Below, piece after piece: positions 35,674 to 48,763 of a stretch of 64,000 nucleotides of DNA. Positions within the stretch are counted from its first letter, which is position 1. Each line of letters begins with the position of its first letter. The notes beneath the pieces were generated by a model. The model saw nothing but the letters and a program-made list of their open reading frames with translations. It searched no databases and was not told the origin of the DNA. Both the position numbers and the translations under genes were made by a program. The DNA comes from Phycomyces nitens (taxonomy: Eukaryota > Mucoromycota > Mucoromycetes > Mucorales > Phycomycetaceae), in the NCBI GenBank assembly GCA_022702545.1, contig JAHRBC010000004.1, positions 4,928,001 to 4,992,000 on the forward strand, written 5' to 3'.

Positions 35674-37321
35674 ACCAGACCAGGGCTTTAATATTCTTTA
35701 GGCTGCTCTTATTGGTTCTCTCATATTTTTAGTATATGTTTTAGTGCACTTTTTCTTTTCCTCTTTTCCTTTAGCTGTTTTATCTTTGCTTTGGTCCTCT
35801 CCTTTGAAATAAAATCGAATAACTCTCCATCACGTAAGATTACCACCTTAATAAATGCCCGATTGGCATCTTGTATACTACATCTTCAGCTCTGTTGTTT
35901 TTAATCTAGGAATGAAATACACATCTCGCCCGTTTTCAAACACCAAAAAAAATGAAAATTTTTTTATAGCTGTATTATGCCAAGGTTAGTTTGTATTTCT
36001 TTTCTTTTCTTTTCTTTGCTCTACTTTTTTGAAGTAAAACTAAATGACCCTCCCTTATGTAAGTTTGTCAATGGCATAAACATCCGATTGGAATCTTGTA
36101 TACCACATCTTCAGCTCTGCTATCTTTAATCAAGGAATGAAACACACATCTCATAATTTTTCAGACACTAAAAAAAGGTGAAAATTTTTTATAGCTATAT
36201 TACACTAAAGTTTGTTGTTCACCACCTCTCTACCTGGGAATCTCTGTAGAATATATATATTGTTTTCTTAATGATGTACTCATTCTGCCAACTACCATTA
36301 TATTCGAATTAGTTTTAAATCTTATGAGCTGACTTTACAGCAATATATTTTCTATGGTAAGAATATTATAATATGTTTACACTCTTTAATTAATCATATT
36401 GCACATTCTCTATTCTTCTTCTACTGCATCTAGTATTTACATCTGTACGTTTCATATAGTGGCATTAATTCAAGAGATGCTTGGTATACCGATTAACAAG
36501 CACAATATATACTGGTATGCTGTCCAAAACAATATGCTCGGTTTATTTGATCACTTCATTCTCTGACCAAGATATCTTTATAGCAATTGATGAAGAACAA
36601 AGGCCTTCCAAGTCATGACAGTGATCAACAACAAGATGCTTGGCACGCTGATTAACATGCACAATATATACTGGTATGCTACCCAAAACAATATGCTCGG
36701 TTTATTTGATCACTTCATTCTCTGACCATGATATCTTTATAGCAATTGATGAAGACCAAAGGCCTTCCAAGTCATGACAGTGATTCACAACAAGATGCTC
36801 GGCACGCTGATTAACAAGCACAATATATACTGGTATGCTACCCAAAACAATATATTCGGTTTATTTGATTGCTTCATTCTCTGACCACAATATTTTTATA
36901 GCAATTGGTGAAGACCAAAGGCCATCCAAGTCATAACAACATGTTGTTGGCATCGTGTATAGCTTGAGTAAAAGGTTTGTACCATATACGTTTTATAATA
37001 TTAAATAGTATTTGCTTTTGGTATGTTTCTATATTATTATTATATATATTTTAATATTATTTGGAATAAATCGAAATTATAATAAAAAATAAACCATTAT
37101 TTCAAATAAATGGCAGTAAAAAAAGAATGGGTGCTAGTATATAAAGTAATATAAAAGAGAGGCTATAGTATATAAAGAAACGATTTTGGTTGGATAAAAA
37201 AAAACGGTAGCTGTGCCTATTCCTGCCTCATAACTACCCTTTTTTTTGCACTAAAAAAACGGTAACAGCTACCGAAATCACCTTATACAGAGTCTTTACT
37301 ACCGTTTTTTCCGCCGTAGTG
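35674..37321 (+). mobile_element. CACTA-1 copy 3, left part missing
   Basis: The sequence matches 7440-8958 of copy 1 in the same orientation and ends TTTTTTCCGCCGTAGTG at 37321. Three 159-bp units start at 36491, 36650 and 36809. The gene-bearing half is absent. It joins CACTA-3 on the left and LINE copy 2 on the right. No gene is present. Confidence 0.88.
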
Positions 37322-40300
37322 CCAGTTGCTGGCTCCATGGGAGTCTCTGTTCTCATCTCCCCTTCCTGTCCTTACCCAGTTACCCAAGTCCCTATGCCCT
37401 CAAAATATGCCCTTGCTGTCAAAATTGGATCACTTCATGTTATATGTCTATACCTTCCCCCCACTATGTCCACACCTGATGCTCTTGCCATTGTTGTATC
37501 CAACATAATCGTAGATTGAAACATTAACACAAATTACCAATATTGAAACATATTGAATAACCGACCTACTGGAAGTGCACTAAAGAGTGTACCTTCCCAA
37601 ATACATTATTCATACATAAAGATACATTAACAACTAGTACCAACACACAGGTTAATAGTACCAAGTAAAATAACAAGTCATATATAATAGTTGGTAGAGA
37701 GAACAGACATTACATGATATCATCATATCATCACTAGCACTCATCTCAATGTCTATATAAACACACAATACGAATAGCAATAGTCTTCATCTTATTTCAC
37801 AAATTCTCTCTCTCTTAATAAACAAAGTCTCACCGTACTCTTGTCCATGCTTTGTTTTCCTCTGATTTAACAGCCATTCTGTCCTCCCTTCCTTTAACCC
37901 ATGATACTATTATCTGTGGTGATCTGAATGCACGCTTGGGTTCTCTCACAGGTGACTATGCAACCAATTCACGTGGTCTTGCCTTATGCCAATGGATTGA
38001 AGAGCGCCAGCTTCATGTTGTCAATGGTGACCTGGCCCCTTCTATCCCCACCTACCTCTCCTTCCGCCTCAATGTTGAAATCAGCAGCATTGTTGACCTC
38101 TTCTTGACCAATATAACCCTCCAAAACGCCTCCCTTGATATCCACATTGACCTCTCCCTTAACTCTGACTACCGCCTATTATGCCTCTCCTTCCCCTATG
38201 CTTTTGACTCATCCTCCTCCTCTCCTCCCCCCTTGAGGCAAACATGGAATATCTCCCGCCTCCAAGAACCTGATGTCAGCCAACTCTATGCCAATACCTT
38301 TATGACTATGTCCTCTGAATTTAAGCACACTCTCCTGACCATAACCCAAGACCTCCCAACCACCTGTCCTCCAATTGATCTCCTCACTGATCAATTCAAT
38401 TCCCTCCTTTATGACTCCCTTACCAACTCTATTGGAAAGCGCCCCTCACGTCCCAAGCACTGGAAAGCCTTCTGGAACCCATCATTGCAACAAGCTGCTG
38501 ACCACCGCAATTATTGCTACAAGAAATGGCGGGGTGCCAGTGGCATTGACAAGATCCCCTGGTGGGATAAGCATGTAAAAGCCCAGACTGAATTTTGCTT
38601 ACAAGTCCAAACTGCCAAACGCCAATCCTGGCATGTCTTTTGCAGATCAATGGAACGCGATTTTGCCAAGGCCACATCAAAGATCAAGCAACTGAAACGT
38701 AGGCGCCAACCCCAGCACGTTTTCCAACATGATGATGGCCCAGCCCATGCAGCTTCTATCATGTGTGACCACCTTGCCTCTGTCTATAGTGGACATATTC
38801 TTCCTGCTTCACGCCCACCCCCTCCTTCCTCCTCTGCTGCTTTGCCCTTTGCCTCTGCTGACTCCCCATTTGATTCTTCAATGGTGGAGGGATGCATGCG
38901 ATTCATGCCTAACCGCAAGGCCCCTGGTCCAGATCATATACGTGCTGAAATGCTTAAGCCCCTTTGTCCCCACGTTGCCCCTATCCTTGCACTCCTTTTC
39001 ACCCTATGCTGGCAATGGTCCTATGTCCCTCTCCTTTGGCGTCAAGCCCAGGTGTTCCCTATCTACAAAAAGGGAGATCCTACTCAGGCTGCCAACTATA
39101 GGCCAATTTCACTCACTTCTGTCCTAAGAAAACTGCTTGAAATGTGCCTCTCTCCCCTCCTACACAAGTTCTCTCCCCCTCTTGACATTGCCCAGGGTGG
39201 ATTTCGCCCTAGATGTGGTGCAATGGATCAAGCTCTCTGCTTTCATGACCTTATGAAAGCTTATTTCCACCGTCATAACCATTACCCAGTTGTTGCTTTT
39301 CTGGATATTAAAGCTGCTTATGACACTGTAGATCGACGTGTCATCTGGGATGCTCTGGCCAAACGATCCACTCCCCCTGCTCTTCTTGGTCTTCTGGTCA
39401 ACCTCTTTGATGATGTCTCCATTTCTGTTCTCCTTGGAAACTTCTCTTCACACTCCTTTGCCCCTGTTACCGGTGTTCTCCAGGGTTCAGTCTCAGCCCC
39501 CATCTGTACTCCATCTATGTCAACTCCTTACCTCCTCTCCTGCACACAGTTGCCTCCCCCTCTCCTCCACCTATGTCCCCTCCAAGTCCCCCTCCTCCTT
39601 GGAGTCTTACCAGTCCCTCCTTGCCCCACCTGGTGCCAATGGTTTTGACCATCCTGTTGCCCCCACCCCCATGAACTCGCTCCTTTTTGCTGACGATGTA
39701 GCAATCTTTGGTTCTGCTGCTAATGTCCAGAGTATGCTCAACCTTGCTGCCCAACATTCATATGCACTTGGCTATCGTTGGAGTCCCTCAAAATGTGCCA
39801 TCCTTTACCCTCCTTCCCGTTCTCTTCGCCATCCCAATCTCTCTCTGTATGGTGAGTTACTCCCTGCAGTAGATGAGTTCATCTACCTTGGTATGCCCTT
39901 TTGTAATAAGGGTATTTTTGGCCCCTCTATTGTCACACATCGCCGTTCTGGAACGTTGGCTACCATGGCTACCCTCAATGCTGTTGGGGCCTGCAGATCT
40001 GGCTTTTCCCTCCTTTTGAGCTCAAGGCTCTATCGCACTTTTGTTCACCCCAAATTTGAGTATGGCCTTGCTATATCACGTCTCTTGCAAAAGGATCTTA
40101 CTCAGCTTGAAAAGATCCAGGACAAATGCTTGCGCATGATAGTTGGTGGGCATGCTACTTCCTCAACAGCTGTCCTCAAACACATATGTAACCTACCCTC
40201 CATGCGATTTCATGCTGATATCCTCATCACCAAGTTCTGTATCCGTGCTCATTACCTTCCTTCTGGTTGTTTATTGTCTCTCCTTCATCTTCACCATCCC

Positions 40301-40840
40301 CAATCCTCCTCTCTCGCCTCCCTTCATCAGAACCCACTGCTTCTCAGCATCCCACTTGATCTGAATGTTCATTCTTCCAATGCCTTGTCACGCCACTTTG
40401 AGTCTTTTTGACAACAAAAGTTTGACCAATTCAGGGGGTCCACAAGCCAAATCCTGCTCCTTGCCTGCCGCCCTCTTCTGGAAGTGGATCCAGTGTTGTT
40501 TCTGCCTGCAACTCATGTGGAACGTGGTCGTTTAGTTCGTTGGAGAATGGGATGGCTTCCTGGTAAACCCAGAGAGTGTACTTGCCAACAGGACCACACC
40601 TCAAGACGCCATCTCCAAACCTGTACTGCCATTCCTTCTGACCTCCTTGCTCTCCTCCCTTCTCCTCCCACCCCTGATATCAATACCATTGACTATGCCC
40701 TCACATCCCTTCCTACCACAGCTTCCACACGCCTCTCCTACTGGACTGCCCTCCTTACCATCCTCTGGCATATTCACATCCTCTGTAACCCAGATGGAGA
40801 CTATGCCCATGAGACTGATCATGGCCTTTCTTGGCATTAG
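37322..40840 (+). pseudogene. LINE ORF2: endonuclease, reverse transcriptase, C-terminal zinc knuckle (broken)
   Basis: After removal of the solo LTR the endonuclease part (CGDLNARLG) is followed by SDY where copy 1 has the catalytic SDH. RT is complete: KAPGPDHIRAEML, PISLTSVLRKL, AFLDIKAAYDTV, LQGSVSAP and LLFADDVAIFG. A frameshift near 39500, in a C run after the QGS box, separates it from the FADD half. An in-frame TGA at 40409-40411 precedes the C-terminal part, which has CTCQQDHTSRRHLQTC, a CCHC-like finger common at LINE ends. No RNase H is seen. Confidence 0.9.
37492..37872 (+). mobile_element. Solo LTR in LINE copy 2
   Basis: The 381-bp segment starts TGTTGTATCC and ends GATTTAACA, with GCCAT on both sides (37487-37491 and 37873-37877). 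It holds TATATAA (37754-37760) and AATAAA (near 37828), so transcription would be on the plus strand. LINE copy 1 shows the empty site. Confidence 0.88.
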
Positions 40841-41117
40841 TTTAGCTAGATTTCTTTTCTTTCTTTCCACTCTTTCTGAAATGTTTCTTGTTCTGTAAAT
40901 CTGTCTCCTCCCTTTCACTGTTACACCTTTTTACACAGCTGCAAAGTGGAGAGCAGGTTCAGGCTTTTAGCTTAGTATGATTTGTTTCCCTTCTCCCCCT
41001 CTACTTTTTTTGTCTTTGTGATTTCCTTAGACTTTTTTGTTCCTCTCTTTTGCACCTGGGATGCTATATGATCTATAGATTGCCAGCATTATATCCCTAT
41101 AATAAAAAATAATCTTT

Positions 41118-41398
41118 AACCTGAGCTAAGCAGGCGGGGCTTGACTGACACGGGTGTTGTAGGGTTTTGAGCTTTGGCCACTTCTCACCCATTCACGTGA
41201 CTTTCCAAAGCCCTCTCTGCCAAAAAGTGTGATGTAGCCTTCTGATCAACTAGCAATGTCACCTTTTCCCAATCGCAAGTCACTTTACTTCTCACATATT
41301 CCTCTTTCTTCCGCACTCCTTTGATTTTCCTTATTTGTCACCCTCGCTCTCATTTTAAACCCCTCATCATCATTTCCTTATTTGTCATTTGTACCCAC
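41118..41398. other. tRNA-Ile-like 5' fragment and flank after LINE copy 2
   Basis: Bases 41118-41135 resemble the first ~17 nt of the minus-strand tRNA-Ile gene (19516-19533). The similarity extends to its 5' flank (TGACACGGGTGTTGT against TGACACGGTGTGTTGT). The rest of the tRNA is absent. A pyrimidine-rich stretch follows up to the CACTA-1 end at 41399; I see no gene in it. Confidence 0.6.
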
Positions 41399-42600
41399 CA
41401 CTATGGCAGAAAAAACGGTAGCTAACTACCACTACAAAAGTCTAAGGGTATTATGTAGATAAAACTTATAAAATAAGCTACTTAATTGTATAGTTTTACT
41501 ATGCTTTTGGTAATATATAATCGTGATCCATAGTAGACTAAAAAGATATGGGGGTGAACTGAATCATCCTACCTACTGGTGTACAAGAATCCAATGTAGA
41601 ATATTTAAATGCCCTCCAACAGCGCAAAACTTAAATATACATTGTAGCCACAATATATTCCTAGTCGATCTACCCTTTTTTGCATTGTATTTTACGATAC
41701 ACAGACAGTTTGTGTCAGGGGAGATTGGCCACTTACAAACAACCAGTTTTATCTTTCATTATATTTTATAGTGGGTTTTATAGTATGTTTTAACAGTCCA
41801 TCAAGGATGATTGTAGACTATGGCAAGGTAATTGTAGTTATTCTATGCAAACAAGCCTCCCTGGTTTGTTGTTTTTTTTTGGAGCAATAGATTCTGAAAA
41901 TTTTTATTTTTCGTTTTATTTGATAAAAAAATACATTTGCGCTATACATTCTAGTCTCTAGATTATTTCTTTGGTATATCTATTTTACCAATCGATATTT
42001 CTTGGTCGGCACCATGAACTGGTTCTTAATAGAGCCAGGATACTTACCTAGCTGAGAGAAAGCCAATACTGTCTAAAAGTAAAAGAGAAGATTGTTAGTA
42101 AATTATTTTTATATAAATCATTCATTCTTATACTTACATTTTTAATATAATAAACAGAACCTTTGATAGACCCTCTGTATTATGCCAACAAATAATCATT
42201 GTCTAATAGATATATGTTAATATTTGTAGATAGGCAATATATAATACTAAAATATTGGTTCACTTACAAGATATAGTCGTTGGAATGGCCAGATAATTTC
42301 AATTGGGAATTCATACAAGAGCATAGCAAGACATCTGTGATAGATATTATTAAAGAGAACATATTTATAATATAAAAGGTTTACCAGAATATTATATTGA
42401 GATGGATAGAAAAATAGAATTTGCGGCTACATACAAAAGAGTGATTTGGTTAATAAAGAAGAGCTTTAGCATAATATGATCTTACCTTTGGATATACAGA
42501 CATGTGCAATAGAGAGACCCCATTATATATTTATAAGCAGTTACCTATGAATAATAAAATATATTGAGTAAAAAATATATTTACAAGAGAAAGAAAAGAA

Positions 42601-42861
42601 TTAATTATCAGAGTATTTTGCAGTAATATTTAGGCACAAAAGAATATAAAAAATAAAAAGGAAAAATAAATACTTTGTATTAAAAGGCTGTTTGACCCTG
42701 ATAAAATGCGGGCAATAAAAATGATAATCCAAAAGAATATGCCTGCCGTCATTTTCATATCTTTGTAATTTATAGTTTATTAGGTTGAAAAAGATGTCTA
42801 GATATAGAACAAGAGTGTACACAATGCTGTTAAATAACAATAAAACTACAAGACGATTCAT
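42601..42861 (-). other. Unassigned hydrophobic ORF in CACTA-2a
   Basis: This 86-residue frame with ATG is rich in L, I, F and Y and could span membranes. It recurs with a few changes at 49934-50194 in CACTA-2b. Several minus-strand GTAAG donors follow downstream to 41990, so it could be the start of a multi-exon gene. The two copies are recent duplicates, so conservation is weak evidence. Confidence 0.25.
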
Positions 42862-42946
42862 TATTTTCAGTCAACCTCTTTACTTGCAAGTATACTGACC
42901 ATATTCCAATTGTCAAAATATATTAATAATTATTTATTGATAGAAC

Positions 42947-44204
42947 ATGAACAATCGTATTCCTCCTCCTCCCCGTCAGCGCAACCCAAGACTTAACGCC
43001 GTTGCACGCAGTGCATTAGCTGCCACTGAAGATGTACAAATGTCAGACACCACTACAGTCACGGCACCAAGCATTCCTCAAGATATGGATGCGACTGAGA
43101 GAATGCTTGCTCTGTTGACTGCCAACAATGGAAACTTTGTAACACTGGCAAAAGAAATGGCTGAGATGTCAAAGAGAATGAGTGGTGTAGAAAATGGTAT
43201 TAATCTCACCAACGAGATTAATATTTATCTCAAGAAAATGATCAAAGAGATCATGGCTGCCCAGGACAAGCTCAGCAAGTCCACCGAGAATGGAATTTCT
43301 GAGGCAGATTCTGCGATAAAAGCAAGCTTTTCGTCTTTGATGGAGGAAGGGTATACTCCTGGAAAACGGCACGTCGGCATCTCTGTAAGTAAATCAATGA
43401 TAGTAAATATAATTACCAATATATCTAACAGACATATATTAGCATGCACTCAATAAATACATGAAGAACCCAAACCTCACGGACACAGATCCATTAAAAG
43501 TTGCCGAGAACAATGAGAAGCCAGGATGGTCAACCAATGGCACCTTCAAGGAAGGCTATAACCAAGCCCTTGCAATGGCCGTGATTTCGTACTTGCGACA
43601 ACAGCAAAGTGCAATTGGTGTTTCAACAAATGATATTGCAAGAATAGTGAAGAATCACTACAGGAACCAGGTTCGACATTACAAAACATCACCTGATAAG
43701 ATTGTAGCTTGGCAAAGAACATCACGAAGACGCAATCGAAAGATCTCTGTAAGAATAAAAATAAATAGGCTAATGTTTTATTATATATTCTAATATAGTA
43801 TTTATGTCTAGCTTCTCAAACGTCGCACTGTTACGTATCAGAAATACACCGAGGAGATTACAAGATTGATGCGAGGCTTGGATTGCAGCAATGTTCTTGT
43901 ATTAGAGGTGATGTCTGACGATGAATCTGACACTGAGAATGAAGTTCGGGCACACCGTCCCAGTTGGAGAAGTGATAAGGTAATGTACTATATAACTAAA
44001 ATTTATATTAGCTTTAAGTTCACTAACTAACATTTGTTTAAAAAATAGCTCCAAGAGTTTATCAATGTGGTTGACAAATTTTCTGTCAAAAGGTTGCAAA
44101 AGAAATCCAACAGCTTATTGAAGCGTGTTCGTTTTGTAAAGGAAATGAGTGTCTCTCAGCATATGTCAGTCACGTTACCAGAGTGGTGTATTTCTACTGA
44201 ATAA
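42947..44204 (+). CDS. CACTA-2a accessory protein (four exons, intact)
   Basis: Exons are 42947-43384, 43443-43748, 43812-43979 and 44049-44204. Every exon is a multiple of three and all introns are GT/AG in phase 0, giving 355 residues. The N-terminus is proline/arginine rich (PPPPRQRNPR). Residues ~60-120 are predicted coiled coil. Exon 2 has PGWSTNGTFKEGYNQA and a basic end (QRTSRRRNRK). Exon 3 ends HRPSWRSDK and the C-terminus is PEWCISTE. This is the same architecture as in CACTA-3 and CACTA-4. I do not recognise a known family; a DNA-binding partner of Tnp2 is a reasonable inference. Confidence 0.75.
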
Positions 44205-44395
44205 ATAAATAAAAAAATTTTAACTAAGAATTTAATAGCTTCTTGTATACGTATGCACTTTTTGATAGATGCATTACAGGCAAATATATAAAATAATCAA
44301 AGTTATACTATATGTGAAATATACATTAAATAATATAGAAATATTTAATGATATTTAATTGTAAGTCTTTATTGACGTTATTTTATTTTGGAATA

Positions 44396-47300
44396 TTATA
44401 TATAGATCTTACGTAACAAGGGAACAACACACATCATCACTCGACCTCCATCACCTATGTGTTCACCTATAGCTACAGACAACAAAATCCTATGTACAGG
44501 AAGAATATTTTGAAGACTACTCGGTTCAAACTCCAGCTCATTCACCTCCACGCCCTCATCACTCCTGGGTTGCAGATTAGCCTCTCTATACCAATGTACA
44601 TATGCAAACACATGCCAACTCGATTGACCAGCAAATGAGTTTGTGGCAGTATTCACAAAGAGGTACTGAATCTGGCCGGTGTATGCATTTGTATACTGAT
44701 CATTGCTTGTCTTGAACAGTGCCTGGATGAATGAACCACGTTGCAGGGTTCCATTACTCCCTTTATACACCTGGCCAAGAAGATTGATCGATGGGAATTT
44801 TTGGATGCAGTTGTTGACAATGGTTTGTGAGGGACTGGCCTGGCGATAATGAACAAGTTGCTCATTGTCATACACCTCACGATAGTACTCCAAAAGGTAC
44901 TGGTACTCGCTCTCCTTCATTGATACCTCTTCCTTCAAAGACAAAGGAAGCGCAGATGGTGGCAATGGCTCGTTGCCCTTCACAATGTCAAAGTCTGTCT
45001 CTGCAGCAGCAAGAAATGCGTTCAGATCAAATGGCAAGGTGGAAATGGTGGTGGCAGTGGTGGCAGTGATGGCAGTGAGCTCAGCAAGGATGTTGGCATG
45101 TGAAGGCACAAGAACTGGTGCAAGTATACGCAGGAGGTCTCCTTTGTACGCGTCTTGATGGTACCTCTTCATATATGTGGCCTCAAAGCCATCTCTCTGG
45201 TTTGTCAAGAAATTCTTGAGAATGCCGTTGAATCTCTCAAAGCTGAAGAGCCAGTATCCATAAACCGGTCCAAAATTGCTGACGGTGTCTTGAAGATGCA
45301 AATGGAGGTGCATGTTTGGCGAAATCAATTGGGCATCATACAATACTTGGCACTGTCTGCAAAATGCCTCAAGAGAGCTATGCGCTTCCTCCAGCTCGGC
45401 CATGGAAATGCTTGGCTTAACAAGGTACTGACAGGCATTGACAAACAATATCCAGTTGCCAAGGTGGACATTGGGCAAACGGCCGCGCAGGAGAACAGGA
45501 GAGTACACCAAGCACCAGGACTTCCATTCATCTGCCTTCATGAATGGAAAATCCTTGCCAATCTTCTTTCTCAATGGTGTGTAATCAGGAGGGAGGACCA
45601 TCTTCTCAGAATCCTTTTGCATGGCGGCCAGGTCTCTGTTTGTGATCAAACCAGTCGATCTCCACTTCTCCATCATTCTTTTGGCGGTTCCCAGAAAGAG
45701 GTTATGCATTGGATCTATTATAGTGCATTCCACTGCATTAAAGTACTCAAGATCGTGGAGTTCCGACCAGCGGACTCCATTCTCCTTTTCCATCCTCTTT
45801 CTTTCTACCTCACTGGACGCGTTCTTCCAGGCCACAGCATCACGGCGATTCTCTTGATCAGTGCGAGCCACCCACTCGGAGAAGACAAACCCAGAATAGT
45901 CAACACCACCATTGCCTGGGAGGCGAGAGAACTGGCGGTTGCACTTGTGACATGCATTAGTACTTGCATGGGACGTGAATCCACATGTTTTCCTGGCGGC
46001 AGGGATGTCACAGGCGACAAGAAGAAGGGCGGCACGAACCAAGGCACCAGAAGGACACTGCGCCGTTGGCATCACCACACCCACATACAAGGACTTGAGC
46101 TCGGCAACAAGGGGACGGAGGTAGTGGTTGATCTCGCTTGTCTTGGCTTCCTTTGGTCCAGGCATTAGACCGACAAGGAGAACATTTTCCTTCTTGTAAC
46201 GTTCGGCCCTTGGCAAATTGTTGACAGAGAGATAGATGGCTCCGCAAGAGTATGTAACCCCATCGAAAGGCTGGAACCAATCGATGTTCATAGTGAGCAT
46301 AAGAGATCGCTCATGATCCACGAATTGCCTATCATTGCCATCTTTCAACTCACTCCACTTGGCACCATCATAGATGTCGAACATCATTCCAGGAACTTGG
46401 TGTCTTGCTCTCCAATGGTTGATGGATTCCTCGAATCCAGGGCGGCGAAAGAGGACTGACAATGCACTGATGATTGGGCTGTACATGTATACCTTGTTAG
46501 GCAAGGACGTGTTTTTTGGAGGAGCCTGGAAGAGCTGGCTTCCACAAGTATTTCCAGAGAGCCTTTCGAAATCGCAGCATTGGGGAACACCTTCAGACTC
46601 CAAGTATGTCTTGTGACAATCGCCGCATGCCACAAAACGCTGGATACTTTTGGATAAAGCTGTCATGCCAGCCATTGAGTTGAGGCCGCTCAAGCTAGAT
46701 GGAAGGCGGAATGATTGGCCAAAGTGAGACAGGACCTCGTTCAGAAACTTGATCAAGATCGAACCACCCGAATTGACGACATATTTCGAGATGAAGAAAG
46801 CAGCAAAGGCAGCAACAAAGGCATGAAGAGGGTCTGCAGGCATAGACGTCTCAAATTGCTCTGTTTGGTTTTCGTATTAATATATGATATATGCTTATTT
46901 ATTTTGTACTAACCTTCAAGTTCTTCAACCTCATCTTCAGAATCGTTCGAACCATTCAACTCATTGTCATCGGCATCTTCACTTTCAACTAAAAATAATA
47001 ATGTAGCAAGAGCAAAAGGTAAGTATTCGTATTCTGTTACATAAAGAATATCCTTGCAAGTCATTACAATTTATTATATTGTATAAATAAAATTATATAC
47101 TTACATTCAACATTCTCTTCGGCATCATTGACTTCAATGTCAATCTCCATGTCATTCTCATTCACCATCAGAGAAGCTTTAGAATACGATTATATATTTT
47201 AAAGAAAACGGTTAATTATGACAAAAAATAATAATTTACGGCATATACTTACAAGAACTTCTAGCTTGAAAGCTTCTTACAATATCATTGGTGATATGTC

Positions 47301-47397
47301 TTCGGTATGTTTGAGTTGATACCATGACAAAGCCTCTGCTATTAGAAGAGCAGATAGCACACTTGCATTCGACTTGATTGTTTGAGTAGCTGGACAT
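44396..47397 (-). CDS. Tnp2-family transposase of CACTA-2a (intact, four exons)
   Basis: Exons are 47397-47253, 47176-47105, 46988-46914 and 46860-44396. Phases agree and give 918 residues. Exon 1 has the CKCAICSSNSRGF finger and exons 2-3 are strongly acidic. The core in exon 4 contains CGDC, NIDWFQPFDGV (D291), LVGLMPGPKEAKTSEIN, CDIPAARKTCGF, CHKC, IIDPMHNLFLGTAK (D480) and FERFNG (E639). These acids are the likely DDE triad by family analogy. A T/A-rich linker is followed by the C-terminal domain (LLEYYREVYD, GQIQYLF, HVFAYVHW, ILPVHRILL). No breaks are seen, so this copy may supply transposition. Confidence 0.92.
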
Positions 47398-48461
47398 ATT
47401 GATTTTTAATAGTCTTTTTAATTGACAAGAAAGGCAAATGGCTCAGGAACATATTTTAATATATATCATTTTTAGAATATCAACTGCCAAAATGACATAG
47501 CTAGCATTGACACCCAAAACTGGGATTTGTCTATAAGCAGAAATAGTTGTCTCATTCCTGGTTACAGGATTGTGAACATGTGTTTGTTTATATGCCTTTT
47601 ATAATATACGTCATTATATCTCTCTTACAGAACTGACATCACTTATAATAAATCGAAAAGAGAAATATATACTCTTTAAGCTATTAATTATTTCAAAAGG
47701 GGTTTTACAATAATAAACTAGATGCTATCTTGTAAAAAATCTTGTTTGCTTATAAAAATCACTATTCTAATTGATTCTGCGACATAGTTACAAGGAGTAT
47801 AAATGAATTACAAACGAATATCATGCCTAAAAGACTCTACTTTATTATTCTATCCAATAGAACATATTGAATATTATAATCGCCGTCAAAAATAAAAAAG
47901 TTTATTATGTTTAACTTCAGTCTACTAATGGTAAGATAATATAGTAGTTTGCTATAAATGAAACCACTTAATTTTTGTAGTGTACTGTTTTGGTAGCATT
48001 ACTACCATTTTTTCCCACCAAAAAAAATGGTAGTAAAGACTCTGTATAAGGCGATTTTGGTAACTGTTATCATTTTTTTAGTGCGAAAAAAAAGAGTAGT
48101 TATGAGGCAGGAATAGGCACAGCTACCGTTTTTTTTATCCAACCAAAATTGTTTCTTTATATACTATAGCCTCTCTTTTATATTACTCTATATACTAGCA
48201 CCCATTCTTTTTTTACTGCCATTTATTTGAAATAATGGTTTATTTTTTATTATAATTTCGATTTATTTCAAATAATATTAAAATATATATAATAATATAG
48301 AAACATACCAAAAGCAAATACTATTTAATATTATAAAACGTATATGGTACAAACCTTTTACTCAAGCTATACACGATGCCAACAACATGTTGTTATGACT
48401 TGGATGGCCTTTGGTCTTCACTGATTGCTATAAAAATATTGTGGTCAGAGAATGAAGCAAT

Positions 48462-48763
48462 TTGGGTTGTCCGAAGGACGAAGTCCTGAGAATGAGGTTT
48501 AGGCTTTCTAAGCCACGCTTTTTATTCTTTATAGTTAAAATTTTTCTACCCTTCTAGTCCCTTATCTCTTTCTAACGCGTCTTGCAATTCGACGGCCTTT
48601 CCTACTAGATGGTGAGGTAGTATGTGGAGTGGTGGGTGGGAAACTCACCTCATTCTCAGGACTTCGTCCTTCGGACAACCCAAATTGTCTATCCACCCCT
48701 GACGGAGTGTCAGACAATCCAGATTGTCCATCAGGAACTCCGTCCTTCCAATGAGGTTCCTTT
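48462..48763. repeat. DIRS left terminal repeat and internal complementary region
   Basis: The segment TTGGGTTGTCCGAAGGACG at the outer end recurs inverted near 48675-48705. There it is directly joined to the complement of the right end (GTCTATCCACCCC). This is the circle-junction arrangement of DIRS elements. The terminal repeat part is inverted at 59083-59156. Confidence 0.88.

Larger units (their letters stand above)
37322..41119 (+). mobile_element. LINE copy 2, 5' truncated
   Basis: It starts within the endonuclease region, immediately after the CACTA-1 terminus, and runs to an A-rich 3' end (AATAAAAAATAATC). The 3' UTR after the last coding segment is ~270 bp. A solo LTR is inserted at 37492-37872. 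Confidence 0.88.
41430..47982. mobile_element. CACTA-2a, apparently complete autonomous element
   Basis: The ends are CACTACAAAAG and TTTTTGTAGTG with TAC on both sides (41427-41429 and 47983-47985). The insertion is in the left TIR of CACTA-1 copy 2. It carries an intact accessory gene (plus) and an intact Tnp2 (minus). Region 41440-42946 lacks an assigned gene but has minus-strand splice-like signals. Region 47398-47982 is the short subterminal side. Confidence 0.93.

Noticed and set aside
45155..46168. 337-residue plus-strand ORF (and 52839-53834)
   Set aside because: Antisense to the Tnp2 core of CACTA-2a and 2b; conserved only because the transposase is.
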